A stretch of 64,000 bases of DNA from Sclerotiophoma versabilis (taxonomy: Eukaryota; Ascomycota; Dothideomycetes; Pleosporales; Didymellaceae): NCBI GenBank assembly GCA_012274445.1, contig JAAROD010000081.1, positions 930,001 to 994,000 of the forward strand. Reading direction: 5' to 3'. The notes below the pieces were generated by a model. The model searched no databases and was not told where the DNA came from. It saw nothing but the letters and a program-made list of their open reading frames with translations. This document shows positions 12,655 through 24,886 of this stretch, one piece after another (the first letter of the stretch is position 1; each line of letters starts with the position of its first letter). A program made the position numbers and the translations under genes.

Positions 12655-13544
12655 TGCGATATATTGGTGCGTATGAAACCAACGTGGAGAGAAGTGGTTG
12701 TTCTGGCGATGAGAAGAAGGCGAAAGTTGTGGGAGGTGTAAATGACGTTCGGTGCTTTCGAAGCTCATGTGGGGCCGGGTGGGGAAGCTCCTTGCACCTT
12801 CTGCTCTCGTTGTCATCGTAACTGCCACAACATAAAATACCCAATACCTATTCAGACGGTCATAACCGCATCGTAACTCGCCACATCTCTGATCGCCTGT
12901 GTCGAGGACACCCACGAGTCTCAGTAAAACCTGTTATAACGTCGATGCACGAAACTTTATGAGACGCATTTAAGGTCCGCGTGCCCCTACGGCTTAACGT
13001 GTGACATGTATAAGTCATGTATAAATTGTGGACGAAATAACGCTGCTATACCATCATAATGTTTGCCCCGGTGAGGAGACTTTCACATACTCACGACACA
13101 CTAAATAATTTCTACAAGCCCAGCGAAGCGTCTCCCAAAAAATCGAAATCAACAACGTCAGGGTCATTCGTCGGTACGCAAATACAGCGATGATATTGTG
13201 GAGAAAGCTTAAATGACCTACCGAGGCATCGTGGAAGTGGCCGATTGGTTGAGGTCACAGCCAAAGAAGTCCGGTAGTGAACTAGATATCGAACATTGCA
13301 CAAAAAGGGTTTAGACCTGTCACTATTCCCCTGGATCGGCATGACAGACATGCGATCTCGTAGACCATGTTGCAGATCTGGAGTAGAATGCTAAAGTTGG
13401 GTCGTAGGCTTATACAAATCATGAGCAGGTATCTGGTCCAATGCGGGGTGCAGCCGGTGTAGGATGGATCTATAAAGGTACAACTTGGTGTCAGAAGACA
13501 CCAACTTCAGTCTTTCTTTCGATCACCATCACGGACTTCTCACA
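12655..13544. promoter_or_regulatory. Divergent promoter region, TMA17-like / carboxylesterase
   Basis: This 890-bp gap lies between two divergent start codons. A TATA box (TATAAAG, 13471-13477) sits about 70 bp before the esterase ATG. I see no further gene. Confidence 0.5.
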
Positions 13545-15323
13545 ATGGCTCAGTCTTCTTTCACATCGCTTCTCACACTCTTCCTCTTCTCTACCACAGC
13601 ACTCGCTGCACCAGCCGCAGTAGACCCAACAGTGACCATTTCCGCTGGCGCAATAATAGGAACTGCAACAAAGCCTGTTAACCAACCATCGCTCACTGCA
13701 TCAGCAAATGCCTACCTCGGAGTACCTTTTGCAAAGTCTCCACCAGAGAGATTCAGCCCACCTGAAGCAGCATCCTCATGGTCAACACCATTGCAAGCTC
13801 AGGCCATTAGACCTGCATGTATTCAGCAGTTCTCTGGCTCTGGTCAAACACAAGCATTGACCAAACAATTCTTCAACAATCCTCTTGGTCCGGCTCCTGA
13901 AGAAAGTGAGGATTGCCTATATCTCAACGTATACACCCCTCCTGGTGTTACACCTAGCAGCAAAAAGGCCGTCATGTTCTGGCTCTTCGGGGTATGAGCT
14001 GTCCCGTACACATGATGTTCAGTACTGATTACTTCAGGGCAACCTACAATTCGGCACAGGTGGTCTGCAGTTCTACGACGGCAGCTCTCTTGCCATAACT
14101 CAGGACGTCGTCGTGGTGACTATCAACTATCGCACCAACAGTGATTCCTTCCCCATCCCCGAAGATCACGGACATGTACTGACCCAACCTAGTCTTCGGT
14201 TTCTCTAATTCTCCTGAAGTCCCGTTCGGTTCTCAGAATTCAGGCTTCCTTGACCAGCGCTTTGCGCTCCAGTGGGTGCAACAGAACATTGCTGCCTTCG
14301 GTGGAGACCCCTCACGCGTGACCATCTTTGGTGAATCTGCAGGTGGCGAGTCCGTGAAACAACTTCTGGCCAACCCGCCCTCTCCACGTCCATTCTCAGC
14401 CGCAATCCTGGAGAGCGAAAATGCCCTCCTCACCGGTAATGGACTGACGAACTACAACCAGGTTCTTGCGAACTTTGGGTGTAAAGACATTGCGTGCTTG
14501 AAGAAAGTCGATGCCACGGCGATCAAGAGCTATATCGAAGCGAACAGTTTAGCCTTTCCACCAGTGAATGGTGATGGAACGTCCATTGATGATGTCAGGC
14601 CTAGCATCTTGACGAAGAAATGGGCGAATGTTCCGACCTTCTTTGGTACAAACCTCAACGAAGGACGCGCCTTCCTTGCCGTTCTAGGTTTAGACAATGG
14701 GACTGCGGCCGTCGACAGCGCATTCGCCAGTGTAGGCATCACGGACCCAAAAATCAGGCAAAGCATCCTGGCCATGTACGCAGCGCAAGGTATTGAAGAT
14801 GCTTACTTTGTGGCGGACCGGTATGTCATCTCTATCCCTTCTATTCTCCCAAATGTCGAAAGACACAAAGCTAACACCCCACTTCAGTATCATCTCCGAC
14901 CTAGTATTCACATGCTCCACTTCCACACTATCCTCTTTTCTCGCCCTCAATGGGTACACAGCCTACCGCTACCGCTACGACGCCTCCTTTCCCACGACCT
15001 CTCTCTTCGCAAACTCTGGCGCCTACCACACTTCCGAGATCCCCGAGGTCTTCGGCACTTACCCACTATCTAACCAGTTCGGCACTGCGACAACGCAGCA
15101 AATCGATTTGAGCGCGTTCATGCAGAATACGTGGGCAGGCTTTGCGAAGAATCCTAGTGGTGGTGTAGGATGGCCAAAGGTGGGGAGCGCGTTAGGGAAG
15201 GAGTTGGGACTGTTGGGCAGCAATGGGAGCAGTGGTGTGAACGTGGTAAACACTCTTGTTGCGGATTACCCGTGTGTGCTTTATGCGCCGATTGGGGATT
15301 TGCTGAAGTTGAACTATAAGTAG
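13545..15323 (+). CDS. Secreted type-B carboxylesterase/lipase
   Basis: Exons 13545-13991, 14038-14140, 14193-14820 and 14888-15323 give 537 aa, the usual size for the cholinesterase-like family. A signal peptide (about 21 residues, MAQSSFTSLLTLFLFSTTALA) implies secretion. Family landmarks are LGVPFAKSP, EDCLYLNVYTP, the oxyanion region WLFGGNLQFGTG created exactly by splicing, NYRTNIFGF also created by splicing, and the nucleophile elbow GESAGG (Ser232). The other triad members are Glu340 in GTNLNEG and His440 in the AYHTSEIPEVFG context. The enzyme would hydrolyse carboxylic esters outside the cell; the substrate cannot be read from sequence. The ATG at 13545 is chosen because it begins the signal peptide. 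Confidence 0.92.
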
Positions 15324-16719
15324 GTTTACATGTTCTGATATCATTTGTGGCACAACGATAGGAGTTTTTCAATGCCAATACCATAGGCACCTTCAGCCTT
15401 GAGCTGCCATTTTCTCGCTCTCCTGCTCCATTCTACCGTCCTGTTGTTTTCTGTCCTCGTCTCACCGGGGGTTCAAAAACTTGAAAGCCGGGCTCAGACC
15501 ATTTCCATTATCAGGCTGAGAGAGCAGTCACACAGCAAACAGTCACAGAGGAAATAGCCATCAACAGCTCGGAGAAAATGACGACAAGGAGGAGACTCAA
15601 CATCTCCACGTGGCACAATTTTTAGAGAGTCGAAATCACAAATGATCTAGCTGACGTTACTGCTAAGCTGCTATTTACCCACACGCGGACCATTTCAGCT
15701 TCGCAAGCGATGTGGTAAATCCACGCTCGTCCACAAATAACCTTTGAAGTGACCGCACCCAATTATTAAGCAACAGCTTAGCAACCTTGCTCCAGCTCTT
15801 CAAGTCCTTGCTTCACCATAACCGTAATGTTCATATCAGGCCGTTAGGCCTTTGAAGCGTCAGAATCCCTCAGCGAAGCATCGCAAGAGCTGGTCGATGT
15901 GTGAGGGCTGGTTAAAAGCTGCCAATCGCACCATGATCTCGCTTGCCTTGTTGAGAGAAGCAGTAACGTCCGTATGTGGGAGACTCGGACCATTCTCAAT
16001 CTATTCACCAACAAGCTCAGCGAGCGTGACAAAATCTCTGAAGTTGCTTAGTGGAAATTGCAAGTTTCTTTTGCAGTTGCTTGATATGTGCTTCTTCTTC
16101 AGTCAGAGCAGATTGTAACTGTGCTAATTGCGTTTTTGATCCGGTGATGCAAGCGTCTTGTGACAATATGGTGACAACATGGTATTGGCAGTTGGGTTCT
16201 GTCGTGAAATCAGATCAGGTCTGAGAAGCTCTGAAAAAGGCTTTATACGTGTGAAGAGGGAGGTGCGACTGGAGGTTTCTAGAAGTGGGTTGAGAGGGCT
16301 ATTTGTATTTGGGAAAATACTGTTAGATTTTTGAATACTATATTGTAGAAGTAACAAGAATTGCTTGATCCTAGTCAGTATACTGGCTGTGTCAGTAGTA
16401 CTGGGGTCAGTGCCGTGTCTTGCACAGAATCAAGTGGATTTGCTGTCATCAAATGCATTCAACGCTCGAAGCGTACGTCTAAACGCTGTCTATATGTCCT
16501 AGAATGCCCAACTCTGCCGTACCCACTGCACTAGGTAGAGAGTAGTGGCAAAGCCGACGATATAAACCGAAAAGAAATCCCAAATAATCCAAACAACAAC
16601 CAAAAGCTAAACGCCTGCAATGTAACTCCCCATCAAAGCCCCATCTTGTCACCTTATATCCGTATCCAAGCTCCTTCTTGTCGCTTCATCTCCGTACGAC
16701 CCGCCCCCTAGTCGAAGAG
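15324..16719. other. Intergenic region between converging genes
   Basis: About 1.4 kb between the 3' ends of the esterase and the AA11-like LPMO. Only short unrelated open frames are present, and I see no RNA gene or repeat. Confidence 0.5.
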
Positions 16720-17730
16720 TTAGTAGGGAGGAAGAGCACTGCGCGCGTTGCGGTGGAGGCCGCGGCGAGCAATCTTGCCGTTCGAGCACTTGGTGCCAGC
16801 GGCAACCTGTTGGTAGACAACCCGACCGTTGGAGCAGATACCGAACTGGGACTCGCCGTTGCAGAGGATCGCTCCGTTCTCAGAGCAGGAAGAACCGCCA
16901 CCGGTAGAACCACCGGTAGCGGGAGCCTGAGGAGTGGTGGGCGCGGGAGTTGTAGACTCTTTAGGAGTGGGAGCGGGAGCGACGGGAGCAGGGTCAGTGG
17001 AGCCAGACCCGCCAGTGGAGCCAGAGCTACCAGAACCACCAGTGCTACCGCCCTCGGAAGCAGCGCCACCGCAGAGCTCCTTGAAGGGGCCGGTACCGAG
17101 CTTGGCGACAGATTTGCCGGGGTTGGCGAAGGTGTAGTCGGAGCCCTCAGTTGTCTGGCATCCGTCAGGTTGCCCGATGTTTGCGACCGCCATGTCCGGT
17201 AGGTCGTCGAAGCCGTTACCGGTGCCACCTGAGACATTGATGGGAGCGCAGTTCATGTACATCTCGCGGTTGCCGACCTTGTTGAACCAGGTCCAAGCCA
17301 TAGTTAGCCGGCCTTCAGGAAGCTCAGAGGGAACATTGAAACCGAAGGAACCAAGGTCCTTAGCGTTGTTGATGTTGCCCGAGTTAGTTGTAGGGCAGCC
17401 ACCCTCGATTGAATGGATGACCTTCCACTTGGAATCCTTGGTAGGTTTCTCATCTTTTGTGACGGAAATCTGGCAGGATCCACCACCATGGGTAGCAGTC
17501 TGGTCCGGGGGGAACGAAACAGTGACGTCAGAACCGACAGTCCATTCGTTCATAGATGTGATCTGGTAGTTACTACCCTGGCAGGGGAAGTTTGCGCCAT
17601 GTTCCTCCAGCGGGTCCTTAGCGACACCGGCAAATGGAACAGGGCTCGCAATGAACATATGAGCCGAGGTCGTAGAAGCCATGGCCAGCACGGCGGCGAA
17701 GAGAGAGGTCTTGGTCATAGTGGAAGACAT
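16720..17730 (-). CDS. AA11-like lytic polysaccharide monooxygenase with C-terminal Cys-rich module
   Basis: A single exon encodes 336 aa. The signal peptide (1-23, ending TTSA) leaves mature His24 at the N-terminus, the first ligand of the copper 'histidine brace'; His81 in TATHGGG is the likely second. AWTWFNKVGNREMYMNCAP is the hallmark block of the AA11 family, which oxidatively cleaves chitin. A Gly/Ser/Thr/Pro-rich linker (about residues 225-280) leads to a short Cys module (CSENGAILC...QFGIC...GTKC), like the X278 chitin-binding-type module. The protein therefore probably acts outside the cell on chitin, including the fungus's own wall. The first ATG (17730) and a second four codons on (17718) both leave a functional signal peptide. 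The gene is divergent from SNF5. Confidence 0.88.
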   Translation of the reverse strand: MSSTMTKTSLFAAVLAMASTTSAHMFIASPVPFAGVAKDPLEEHGANFPCQGSNYQITSMNEWTVGSDVTVSFPPDQTATHGGGSCQISVTKDEKPTKDSKWKVIHSIEGGCPTTNSGNINNAKDLGSFGFNVPSELPEGRLTMAWTWFNKVGNREMYMNCAPINVSGGTGNGFDDLPDMAVANIGQPDGCQTTEGSDYTFANPGKSVAKLGTGPFKELCGGAASEGGSTGGSGSSGSTGGSGSTDPAPVAPAPTPKESTTPAPTTPQAPATGGSTGGGSSCSENGAILCNGESQFGICSNGRVVYQQVAAGTKCSNGKIARRGLHRNARSALPPY

Positions 17731-18984
17731 TGTTGCTGGTTTGGTTGAGAATGTAATGTTGTTGGAAAGAATGGAAATGATCAGAAGCTGAACGTTGTAC
17801 TTGTCGAAAGCGAGGTTGTTAGAAATTGAAGATTGAAGGAGTGTGAATGTTCAGAACCAGTCTGAAGATTGTTGTGAAATGAATGTGGTTGTTGTTGCTT
17901 TGTTGGAGCTTCGATGATCTCTGTGGGAAGAGAATTGAGGCTGCTTAAGTAGGTTTTCGGAGTAGAGAACGGGGAGCACGCTGTGTAGCGATGAAGCAAC
18001 TCCGCTGACCTTGTGCAGCGGTATGGGATCTTGCCTATTGCGCAGTAGCTTCACAATGAGACAACAGACGGACACCGTGAAGACTAGGTGAATTGGAGTA
18101 CCCGCAGTGCATTGTGGAAGCCCAGCGACAGCGAATCAGATCGAAGGACCTCGCCGCGAGGGAACGTGTAGAAGCGGAGTACAGGGTCTCATCTTCCGTA
18201 GCTTGCTCGGGCAGGCGTAGGATTGTGGCCGTTCACACTGTAAGTCCGACATGCGCAAGAGAACAAGATGATTGGGGGCCAGCGTGCAGCGAAGCAGCTA
18301 GTAGACTTGCAATGCAGACAGGAAAACATAAAGACCTACTGTCACGAATCTAGGGTCGTCAAGCATAGTGTACGTGCTGCACTACGTAGCCCAGATGCCA
18401 GCAGCACCAGCGACACCAGCAGCGAGTGGCTGGTGGAGTCTCGAGACCTCGAAACATGGACTGCCGGACACAGTCCTTCGGGAGGTGAAGGCAAGGCTGC
18501 GCCTCCATGTCTGTCAGCGGGGATCAATGTCGGGCATCGTAGGCTTCGGCCTTGCGGCCGTCACCGCAGGGTTAGTCAAGTGGGGCTCTGCGTGCCTGGA
18601 ACCTTGAATCCAGGACTCTTTGGGGCAGTGACATGGAGCAGGAAGTGGCGGTTGGGGTTTGCTCGCGTGAAGTCGATGCTGGGAGTCTCAGTCGAGTCTA
18701 ATCCCAATCGAGCGTTGGCAGCTGCTGACTCAGCGACAGCAGCTGGAGGTCGCGCCTGCATCATGCTGATCGCAAGGAACGCGAAACAAACCTCAGAACT
18801 CGGACCAAGCTGCCCGACAAGCGCAGGGAACACGCCAATTCGCATCTCGTGCTCTTCGTGACGGGTTCCGCACGTCGACGCCCGCCTAGTCACCGCCTAG
18901 GCCGGTTGCGACGCGTCTGCTTCTCGCCAGCTCTTCTGGGCTTCCTCACCTTCCGCATCCCTCTCGTCGCGCATCCCAGCAGCC
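17731..18984. promoter_or_regulatory. Divergent promoter region, AA11 LPMO / SNF5
   Basis: This 1.25-kb gap lies between divergent start codons. The LPMO side (17740-17990) is rich in short GTTGTT/TTGAAG tracts typical of a long fungal leader. A 197-codon open frame at 18268-18861 has no motif and looks spurious. Confidence 0.45.
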
Positions 18985-20863
18985 ATGTTCACCAGCACGG
19001 GCAAGACGGCACCGCCGCAGGCGTTCATGTCGAGCTATGCGCCGCGATTGCGGTCCCATGGCAATTCGCTCATGTCGCCAATCGTACCGCCGTCGAACAC
19101 TCTCCCTGCGCCGCGCGTGACGAAGCGTGGGACCGCTGTCCTCAGCTATGCCGAAGACGCATACGACGAAGACGACTTTGAGGACAGCGACCGTCCGAGG
19201 CGTGCAACAGGCCTGCGCAGCCTGCAAAGGGATGCCACCATGAACCTCGACCAGACGGCGCAAATAGCTGCACTCGGCCAGGAGCTCACTGCGCCGGTCG
19301 AGGTACAGGGCATCTGGAGAGATTGGATGGGAAGGCCGAAGCGTACATTGTGAGTGCATGTGTCGAGTCGAGGAGACGAGACTGTGACTGATCGTTACAG
19401 AACGGAGAAGCAGGTGCAGGTACAGGCTGCGCTTCCTGTTACCCTCATCCCCATACGAATAGACATGGACGTCCAGCCATTTCGACCAGAAGCCCCTTTG
19501 CCGACTCCCTCGAACGCCCGCGATTTCGGTATCAACGAGAGCTTGCCAGCCTACAAGCAGCCAGACGTTACGCCGGCATATCGACTGAAGGATTCCTTTC
19601 TTTGGAATCTCCACGAAGCCCTCATGACGCCAGACCAGTTTGCAAAGCAATTCGTCGACGAGCTCGACCTGCCCACAGACCGCAAGCCGCAGATCATCTA
19701 CAACATTGCAGGTCAAATACGACAGCAGTTAGAGGAGTATGCTGGAGTTGCTCTGCACCCGCTCTTCCACTCGACCGCTGCACCATCCCTTCAGGGTACT
19801 ACCGCGAAGCCCGCCTTGCTCCCTGCCACTCGAGACGGAACTTCGACACCCGCATTGCCACCTACAAACGGCGCCTCGACACCTGTCACAAATGGCGCAG
19901 TCCAAACCAATGGTGCAAACACGCCTGCGCCTACCGCGATACCGAATGGCGTTTCGGCCTCCGCGACAGCTTTACCTTCCGAAGAGCTCCACAACCCGGA
20001 TGACACCTACCGCTGCATAGTCACACTCAACATCAATCTGATGAACCGCTTATACACCGACAAGTTCGAGTGGTCTCTGCTGCATCCTCCAGGTTTTGCC
20101 GAGATGTTTGCCCAAGTCACGTGTGCTGATCTGGGCTTGTCAGGCGAATGGGTATCTTCAATGACACACGCTATCTACGAGGCTGTATTACGGTTGAAAA
20201 AAGAAGCCTGTGAGAATGGCGGACTTGTCGGCGACGGGGAAATCGACAACGATGCCGTTGAGCCCTCAATAGGGGCAGGCTGGAGATACGACCACGAACA
20301 TCTGTGCGACGAGTGGGAGCCCAAGGTCGAGATGCTGTCCCAGGACGAGATAGAAAAGCGTGAGGGCGATCGCGAGAGGCAGATCAGAAGATTACGAAGA
20401 GAAACAGCGCGCTTCTCTTCGACGGCAAACATGTCCGGCACACCGCAAAACGAGTTCTTCAGCAATATCGAGCAGCAGGAGAACATGGGCCGTGGTGAGC
20501 GAAGCAAGAAAAAGAGGAGGTTTAGGAGTCTTAGTCCCGTGGGACGAGATACACCTGGTGCAGGATCTGGGTATGGTGGAGAGGGTGGTGGCTTACAAGA
20601 AGCGTACGTTTCGACTTTCAAAAGCCGTCTTTTCTTAGCTAATACATGTGTGCAGGGAGCGACAAACATGGCGCTGCGCACACTGCTACGTCTGGGGCAC
20701 CGCCGTCTGGGCTGTTCGCGACGGGCCACGAGGCCCACGCACCCTCTGCCACAATTGTGGCTACCTCTACGAACGGGATAAGAAGCTCCCACCGTGGTCA
20801 GAAAACCTGTTCTTCAACGACCGCCCATACCACGAAGTTCCACAGTATCGGCCGCAGCGATAG
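18985..20863 (+). CDS. SNF5: SNF5/SMARCB1-family chromatin-remodelling subunit with GATA-like zinc finger
   Basis: Exons 18985-19349, 19401-20603 and 20656-20863 give 591 aa. Snf5 is a core subunit of SWI/SNF (paralogue Sfh1 in RSC), which remodels nucleosomes in the nucleus. The two SNF5 homology repeats are visible: LIPIRIDMDVQPF to FVDELDLP (about 138-210), and RCIVTLNINLMNRLYTDKF to YEAVLRLKKEAC (about 326-390). A Thr/Pro/Asn-rich insert separates them. A basic KKKRRFRSLSP segment follows. The last exon supplies a GATA-type finger (Cys530, 533, 554, 557: WRCAHC...GPRGPRTLCHNC), the variant found in filamentous fungi. Without splicing at 20604-20655 the frame is lost and the finger disappears. 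Snf5 versus Sfh1 cannot be fully settled by eye. Confidence 0.9.
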
Positions 20864-22565
20864 AGCACTTTCAGGCCAGTTAGGTATTGGACTATCGTCT
20901 GCAAAAGATGGCCCTGCGCTTATCACCATGTAATCGATCGCGAGCCGAACTTGCATGTTTTGTCTTTGTAGCATTTACCAGCGTGGCGTCCTAGATGTTT
21001 GATAAAACGCTTGTCAGGCACCACGAGCCGAGGAATGGAATGGAGGAGGATAATGGCTGCTTGAAGACAGAGGACGAACCGAGTATCTCGATAGCAGCAA
21101 TACCTGCACGTTGTTCGGCGCTCGAACCGATATTCAACTCAGCGCCGATCGCCGGCCATAAAGCGTTGTCTCACCGGCCGTCGCACAGTTCGGGGCCATC
21201 TGCCATACCAACAGATTCCTCCATCTGATGGTATCAGCAGTAGCATCGCACATGCATGGTCGCGATTGGTGGGGTAGACACACAATCAATGCACGCCACC
21301 ATATCGGCCCCTCGACTCAGTCTCAGTCTTGCGAATCACAAGTGATGCACAGGCTGCATAGTTGTCTTTACTTTTTAAGCGCATAATAGGCAAAGCCCTC
21401 ATGAACAATAGGAACAACGTAGATTGGCAAGATCGCGTCCACAAGAAATCATATATCGGTGATATGCGTCCGATCAGGACTCCACATAAATTGACTACCG
21501 TGAGCGAGACCAGACCCGCCTGATTCGTGTACCGTTCAGTGCCTCCACGATTTGGTTGCGCATGGAAGGACCAAATCCTCCGGGTATATAGCAAAAAGCA
21601 GGCATTGCTGCAGCATCGCTAACATGATGGAGAGGACAATGTGCGCCAGTTAACGCATCGCACAGCAGCCAGCCACCGGCACAATATCAGGTCAATAAGG
21701 ACGTTTCCTCGCTGAACAAGGGAGAACAATAGCAACACACCAGCTCCACCACCCAACACCTCCTAAAAATTTCGACTCATTGCACAGCAATCTCGGAATC
21801 TCCTCCGGTCTATTATCACTCATGCTCAGATTTCGAAGCATCCTCACCGCATCGTGTTGGCTTAAAAACCACTTGACACGACATGGTAGTACACCCATGT
21901 AACGCAAGTGAGAAAGTAGACTAGCGCCTGTTGGCCTTATTGATCACAATAGCAAGCCATCGTGTGCACCCATGTAAGAGTGCTATTGTGTACGTGTTTC
22001 ATGAGTTGGTCAATAGCCGAGTGGTGAGCGAACGATGAGTGGGACGGGCGGGCGTAGTGCTGGTTTGAGAGTGTCATTGTATTTGTATAGCGATGTCCGC
22101 CGGGTTTTGGTGGTGGTTGTATTGAGCGTTGTTCTGCGACACGAACTTTTGCTATTGTGAACTAAGCGGAAGGACAGCGTAAGTAAGTATTGTTTGTATA
22201 TATTGAGATGTCGTATGCTAATGGTGCGTTCAGCAATTCCTTGCCGTCAGTCAACTGCCGGAGCAACCCACGAACATTCGACTTTAGGGTAAAGCAACGT
22301 TGAGCTGTCCGGACGTGGCCGTCCCTCACAGTTTCCCAATCTACCTACGTAAATAGTCAGTCCACCTGGGACAATTTTGCTTGGGGATACCGAAAACGTC
22401 CCGGTAGATCTTTCACCCAATTTTCGTGGTCACTCGCTCGTGTAACCAGCGTCGAGGGGAAGAGTTGTTGGTCAACCCACCATCACGCCACACCTCATCA
22501 TCACGATATCCCACAACCCGCCAGGCACCTGATCGACAACGCTGCCGCCAGCCTTATATTGTATT
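20864..22565. other. Intergenic region with no supported gene
   Basis: About 1.7 kb. No open frame has recognisable features. The final ~150 bases, rich in CA and TC, look like the leader of the following gene. Confidence 0.5.
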
Positions 22566-23456
22566 ATGGGTCCATGGAAGAATGCCGCAGAACTACAGAC
22601 CATTCTATCATCGTATCAAGATTCAGCACACTCAAATACCAACCAAGATCCACTTCAAGAAAATAGTGATATGCTAGCACCACCTGCCTACCATATGGTT
22701 GTCAATCCTGAAGCAGACACACCCAGTATGTCCTCACCCTACGGTCCCGAGACAGAAGAAGAGAGGGAAGACAGCGACGACGAGACACCAGAAATCACAA
22801 TCAATGCAGCGACGCAAATCAGGGGAAACGGGAACATCATCTCCATCGCACAAATGGACAGCGCGCGGATAGCGAGCCTTGTTGCAAGAATACTATCCGG
22901 CGATCCCGTGCCTTCAGATCCTACGGCGCCGACACCTCCTACTTCACCGCCGCAAGCCCCGGTCACGAGCCTGAGCTCAAGCCGGACAGAGAGAAAGAAG
23001 AAAGGCGGACTGAACATTAACATCACCGTCAATTGCGGCGCAACCATCATCGGTGACCGTAACATCGTCGGCCCTGGGCTTGGCGACATTGCGCGTCAAA
23101 TGCAACTCGCGCAGCGCAACGCAGCGATGCAGGCACACCAGCAACAACAGCGAACACAGGTCTTGCAGCAGCAGAAGCTCGCCCAAGGCCTCGCGCAAGC
23201 CCAAGCGCAGAAACAAGCGCAGATGAATCTGCAGCATAGTTTGGAGAGGAGGGAGGGCATTCCTGGGCTCGCGCAATGCCATCAGAATCTGTATCAGAGT
23301 CAGGCCGGGTTGGTGGGTGTTGGGCAGGTTGCCGGGCAGGTTACGCCGCCCATGTCGAGGAGTGGGAGTTTTGGGAGCGAGGGGAGTCCCAAAGGGAAGA
23401 GGAAGGCGGAAGATGATGCTGGGGAAGGACTACTGATGTTGAAGAGGAGGTGTTGA
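22566..23456 (+). CDS. Uncharacterised Gln-rich protein with a duplicated beta-rich motif
   Basis: A single exon encodes 296 aa. I do not recognise a named family. The layout is: a polar N-terminus with a Glu/Asp tract (64-74); motif 1, ITINAATQIRGNGNI (77-91); a short helix; a Pro-rich linker (115-135); a basic patch RTERKKKGG (140-148); motif 2, ITVNCGATIIGDRNI (153-167); a Gln/Ala-rich helix-prone stretch (about 178-225); and a C-terminus with KGKRKAEDD, a plausible nuclear signal. The two motifs align without gaps over 15 residues with seven identities (I, T, N, I, G, N, I), so they look like an internal duplication. No signal peptide or membrane segment is present. It stands alone, transcribed in the same direction as SNF5. 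Confidence 0.7.
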   Translation: MGPWKNAAELQTILSSYQDSAHSNTNQDPLQENSDMLAPPAYHMVVNPEADTPSMSSPYGPETEEEREDSDDETPEITINAATQIRGNGNIISIAQMDSARIASLVARILSGDPVPSDPTAPTPPTSPPQAPVTSLSSSRTERKKKGGLNINITVNCGATIIGDRNIVGPGLGDIARQMQLAQRNAAMQAHQQQQRTQVLQQQKLAQGLAQAQAQKQAQMNLQHSLERREGIPGLAQCHQNLYQSQAGLVGVGQVAGQVTPPMSRSGSFGSEGSPKGKRKAEDDAGEGLLMLKRRC

Positions 23457-24886
23457 GGGTTGTGTTTCGAGGCATGTTATTTGGCGTTGGACAAGTTGAT
23501 GCATTTGCAGGCGTCCTGAGTGTTGAGCGTATACGAAGTCATGACTGATATGAAGTCATGCTGCTGTTGTTACCTTTTGCTTCGTTAGTTGAGATCCATC
23601 ACATGCGCGATGTCCATTCCTCAGTCGTTTGGTGCGCGTCGATACGGCGGTTGTACACAATTGGATAACCCCGGCGATCAAACATCTTTCTGACCATTGT
23701 GTTTCTGAACCAGGTACAAGCACGAAGAGCCATTGATGCAGCGTGCACAACCTCAAGTCCTCTCTGGTCAGCCTGGTTTTACTGTAAAGGATACAATGAA
23801 AACCAGTTATTGGATAACCCCCCTGAAGCTGGAGCCGTAAGCGGTGGACAGGAAAGGGAGGAGGGCACCAGGGAAGACCAAGGTCTATCTATTACTTCCT
23901 TGAGACATTGTGTAACCTTGGTAGAAGATCATCTCGTAAGAGAATTGCAACGTTGGTGCGAACGATGGCTAAAAAACAGATTGTGTGCAGCACAAAGCAG
24001 TCAAGAGCAACTCAAGCTATGCACTTCACTTGTTAATTGGCCATTGCGAGGTTTGACAACACGAGTCGAGCGAGCACGGAGTTAAAATATGTTGACCGAT
24101 TCGAGTTGGCGATGGATTGCAAGGTGATCAATGTGTTCGTGGTGAACGAGCTCGAGCTGCCGGCGGTGACACGCTGTCTTCGCCACCGTGCACGGAGGTC
24201 CCTGAGATGCTCTAGCATGGCAACAGCTGTCACAGCTGCGTGTCTGCAGAAGCACCAAACAGGTGCGTTATAGAATGTTGTGTACGATAAAAGAAGACAC
24301 GTTTCTTTTCAAAGACACATTCTTGAGATCCACGGAGAAGTGAATCAATTGTTAAGGCTGACGCAGCTCGTGAACCCTTGGCTCTCTCTGCAATAGCGCC
24401 TTACCAAACGGGCAAGCACCGCACCCAACATCATCTCCAAGCTCCTTCCTCCACAACATCACCGCTCTCTCACACCCTCGCGTCCTGTCCTTATTTCGCA
24501 GCGCGCACCTGGGCTGCATATACAATCCAGATCAACTTCTCATTTTCTCTTCTAAGCCTGCCGTCACCAGGGAGCACCAGCTGCTCCCCGAAGCAGAAGG
24601 CCACCTTGCCAATCCCTTTCCCGCCAACACCTGAAGTTGTGGGTTGTGCGACCAACGAAACGCTCGACGCATCACTGTCACTTGAGCGCTCCCTCACCGA
24701 TAGCTCAGGTTTACCTGCCTTACATTGGGCGTATCCGACCTGGACCCAAGCTCCCTCGTCGAATAACTGGACACCCTCGCGCCATTGCTACAGCTCAAGT
24801 GCGCCTTCACTCGTCGCATTTACCTTCATCAGAGGTAGTTACCTCGATCTACCAATAACACTGCTTGGCTGCATATCTTCGACAAG
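23457..24886. other. Intergenic region and long leader
   Basis: About 1.4 kb. The part before 24370 holds nothing I recognise. From about 24370 to 24886 the sequence is C/T-rich with few purines, as in promoters and leaders of highly expressed fungal genes. An open frame there (24378-24902) lacks an ATG start and motifs. Confidence 0.45.

Noticed and set aside
12655..12915. 87-residue N-terminal extension of the TMA17-like frame
   Set aside because: Contains no conserved sequence; the internal ATG at 12654 starts the conserved core with the usual family length.
18268..18861. 197-codon plus-strand open frame
   Set aside because: Cys/Ser/Arg-rich without motif, lies in a divergent promoter gap, overlapped by minus frames of equal quality.
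20175..20792. 205-codon frame antisense to SNF5
   Set aside because: Mirrors SNF5 coding sequence; Snf5 frame has clear domains.
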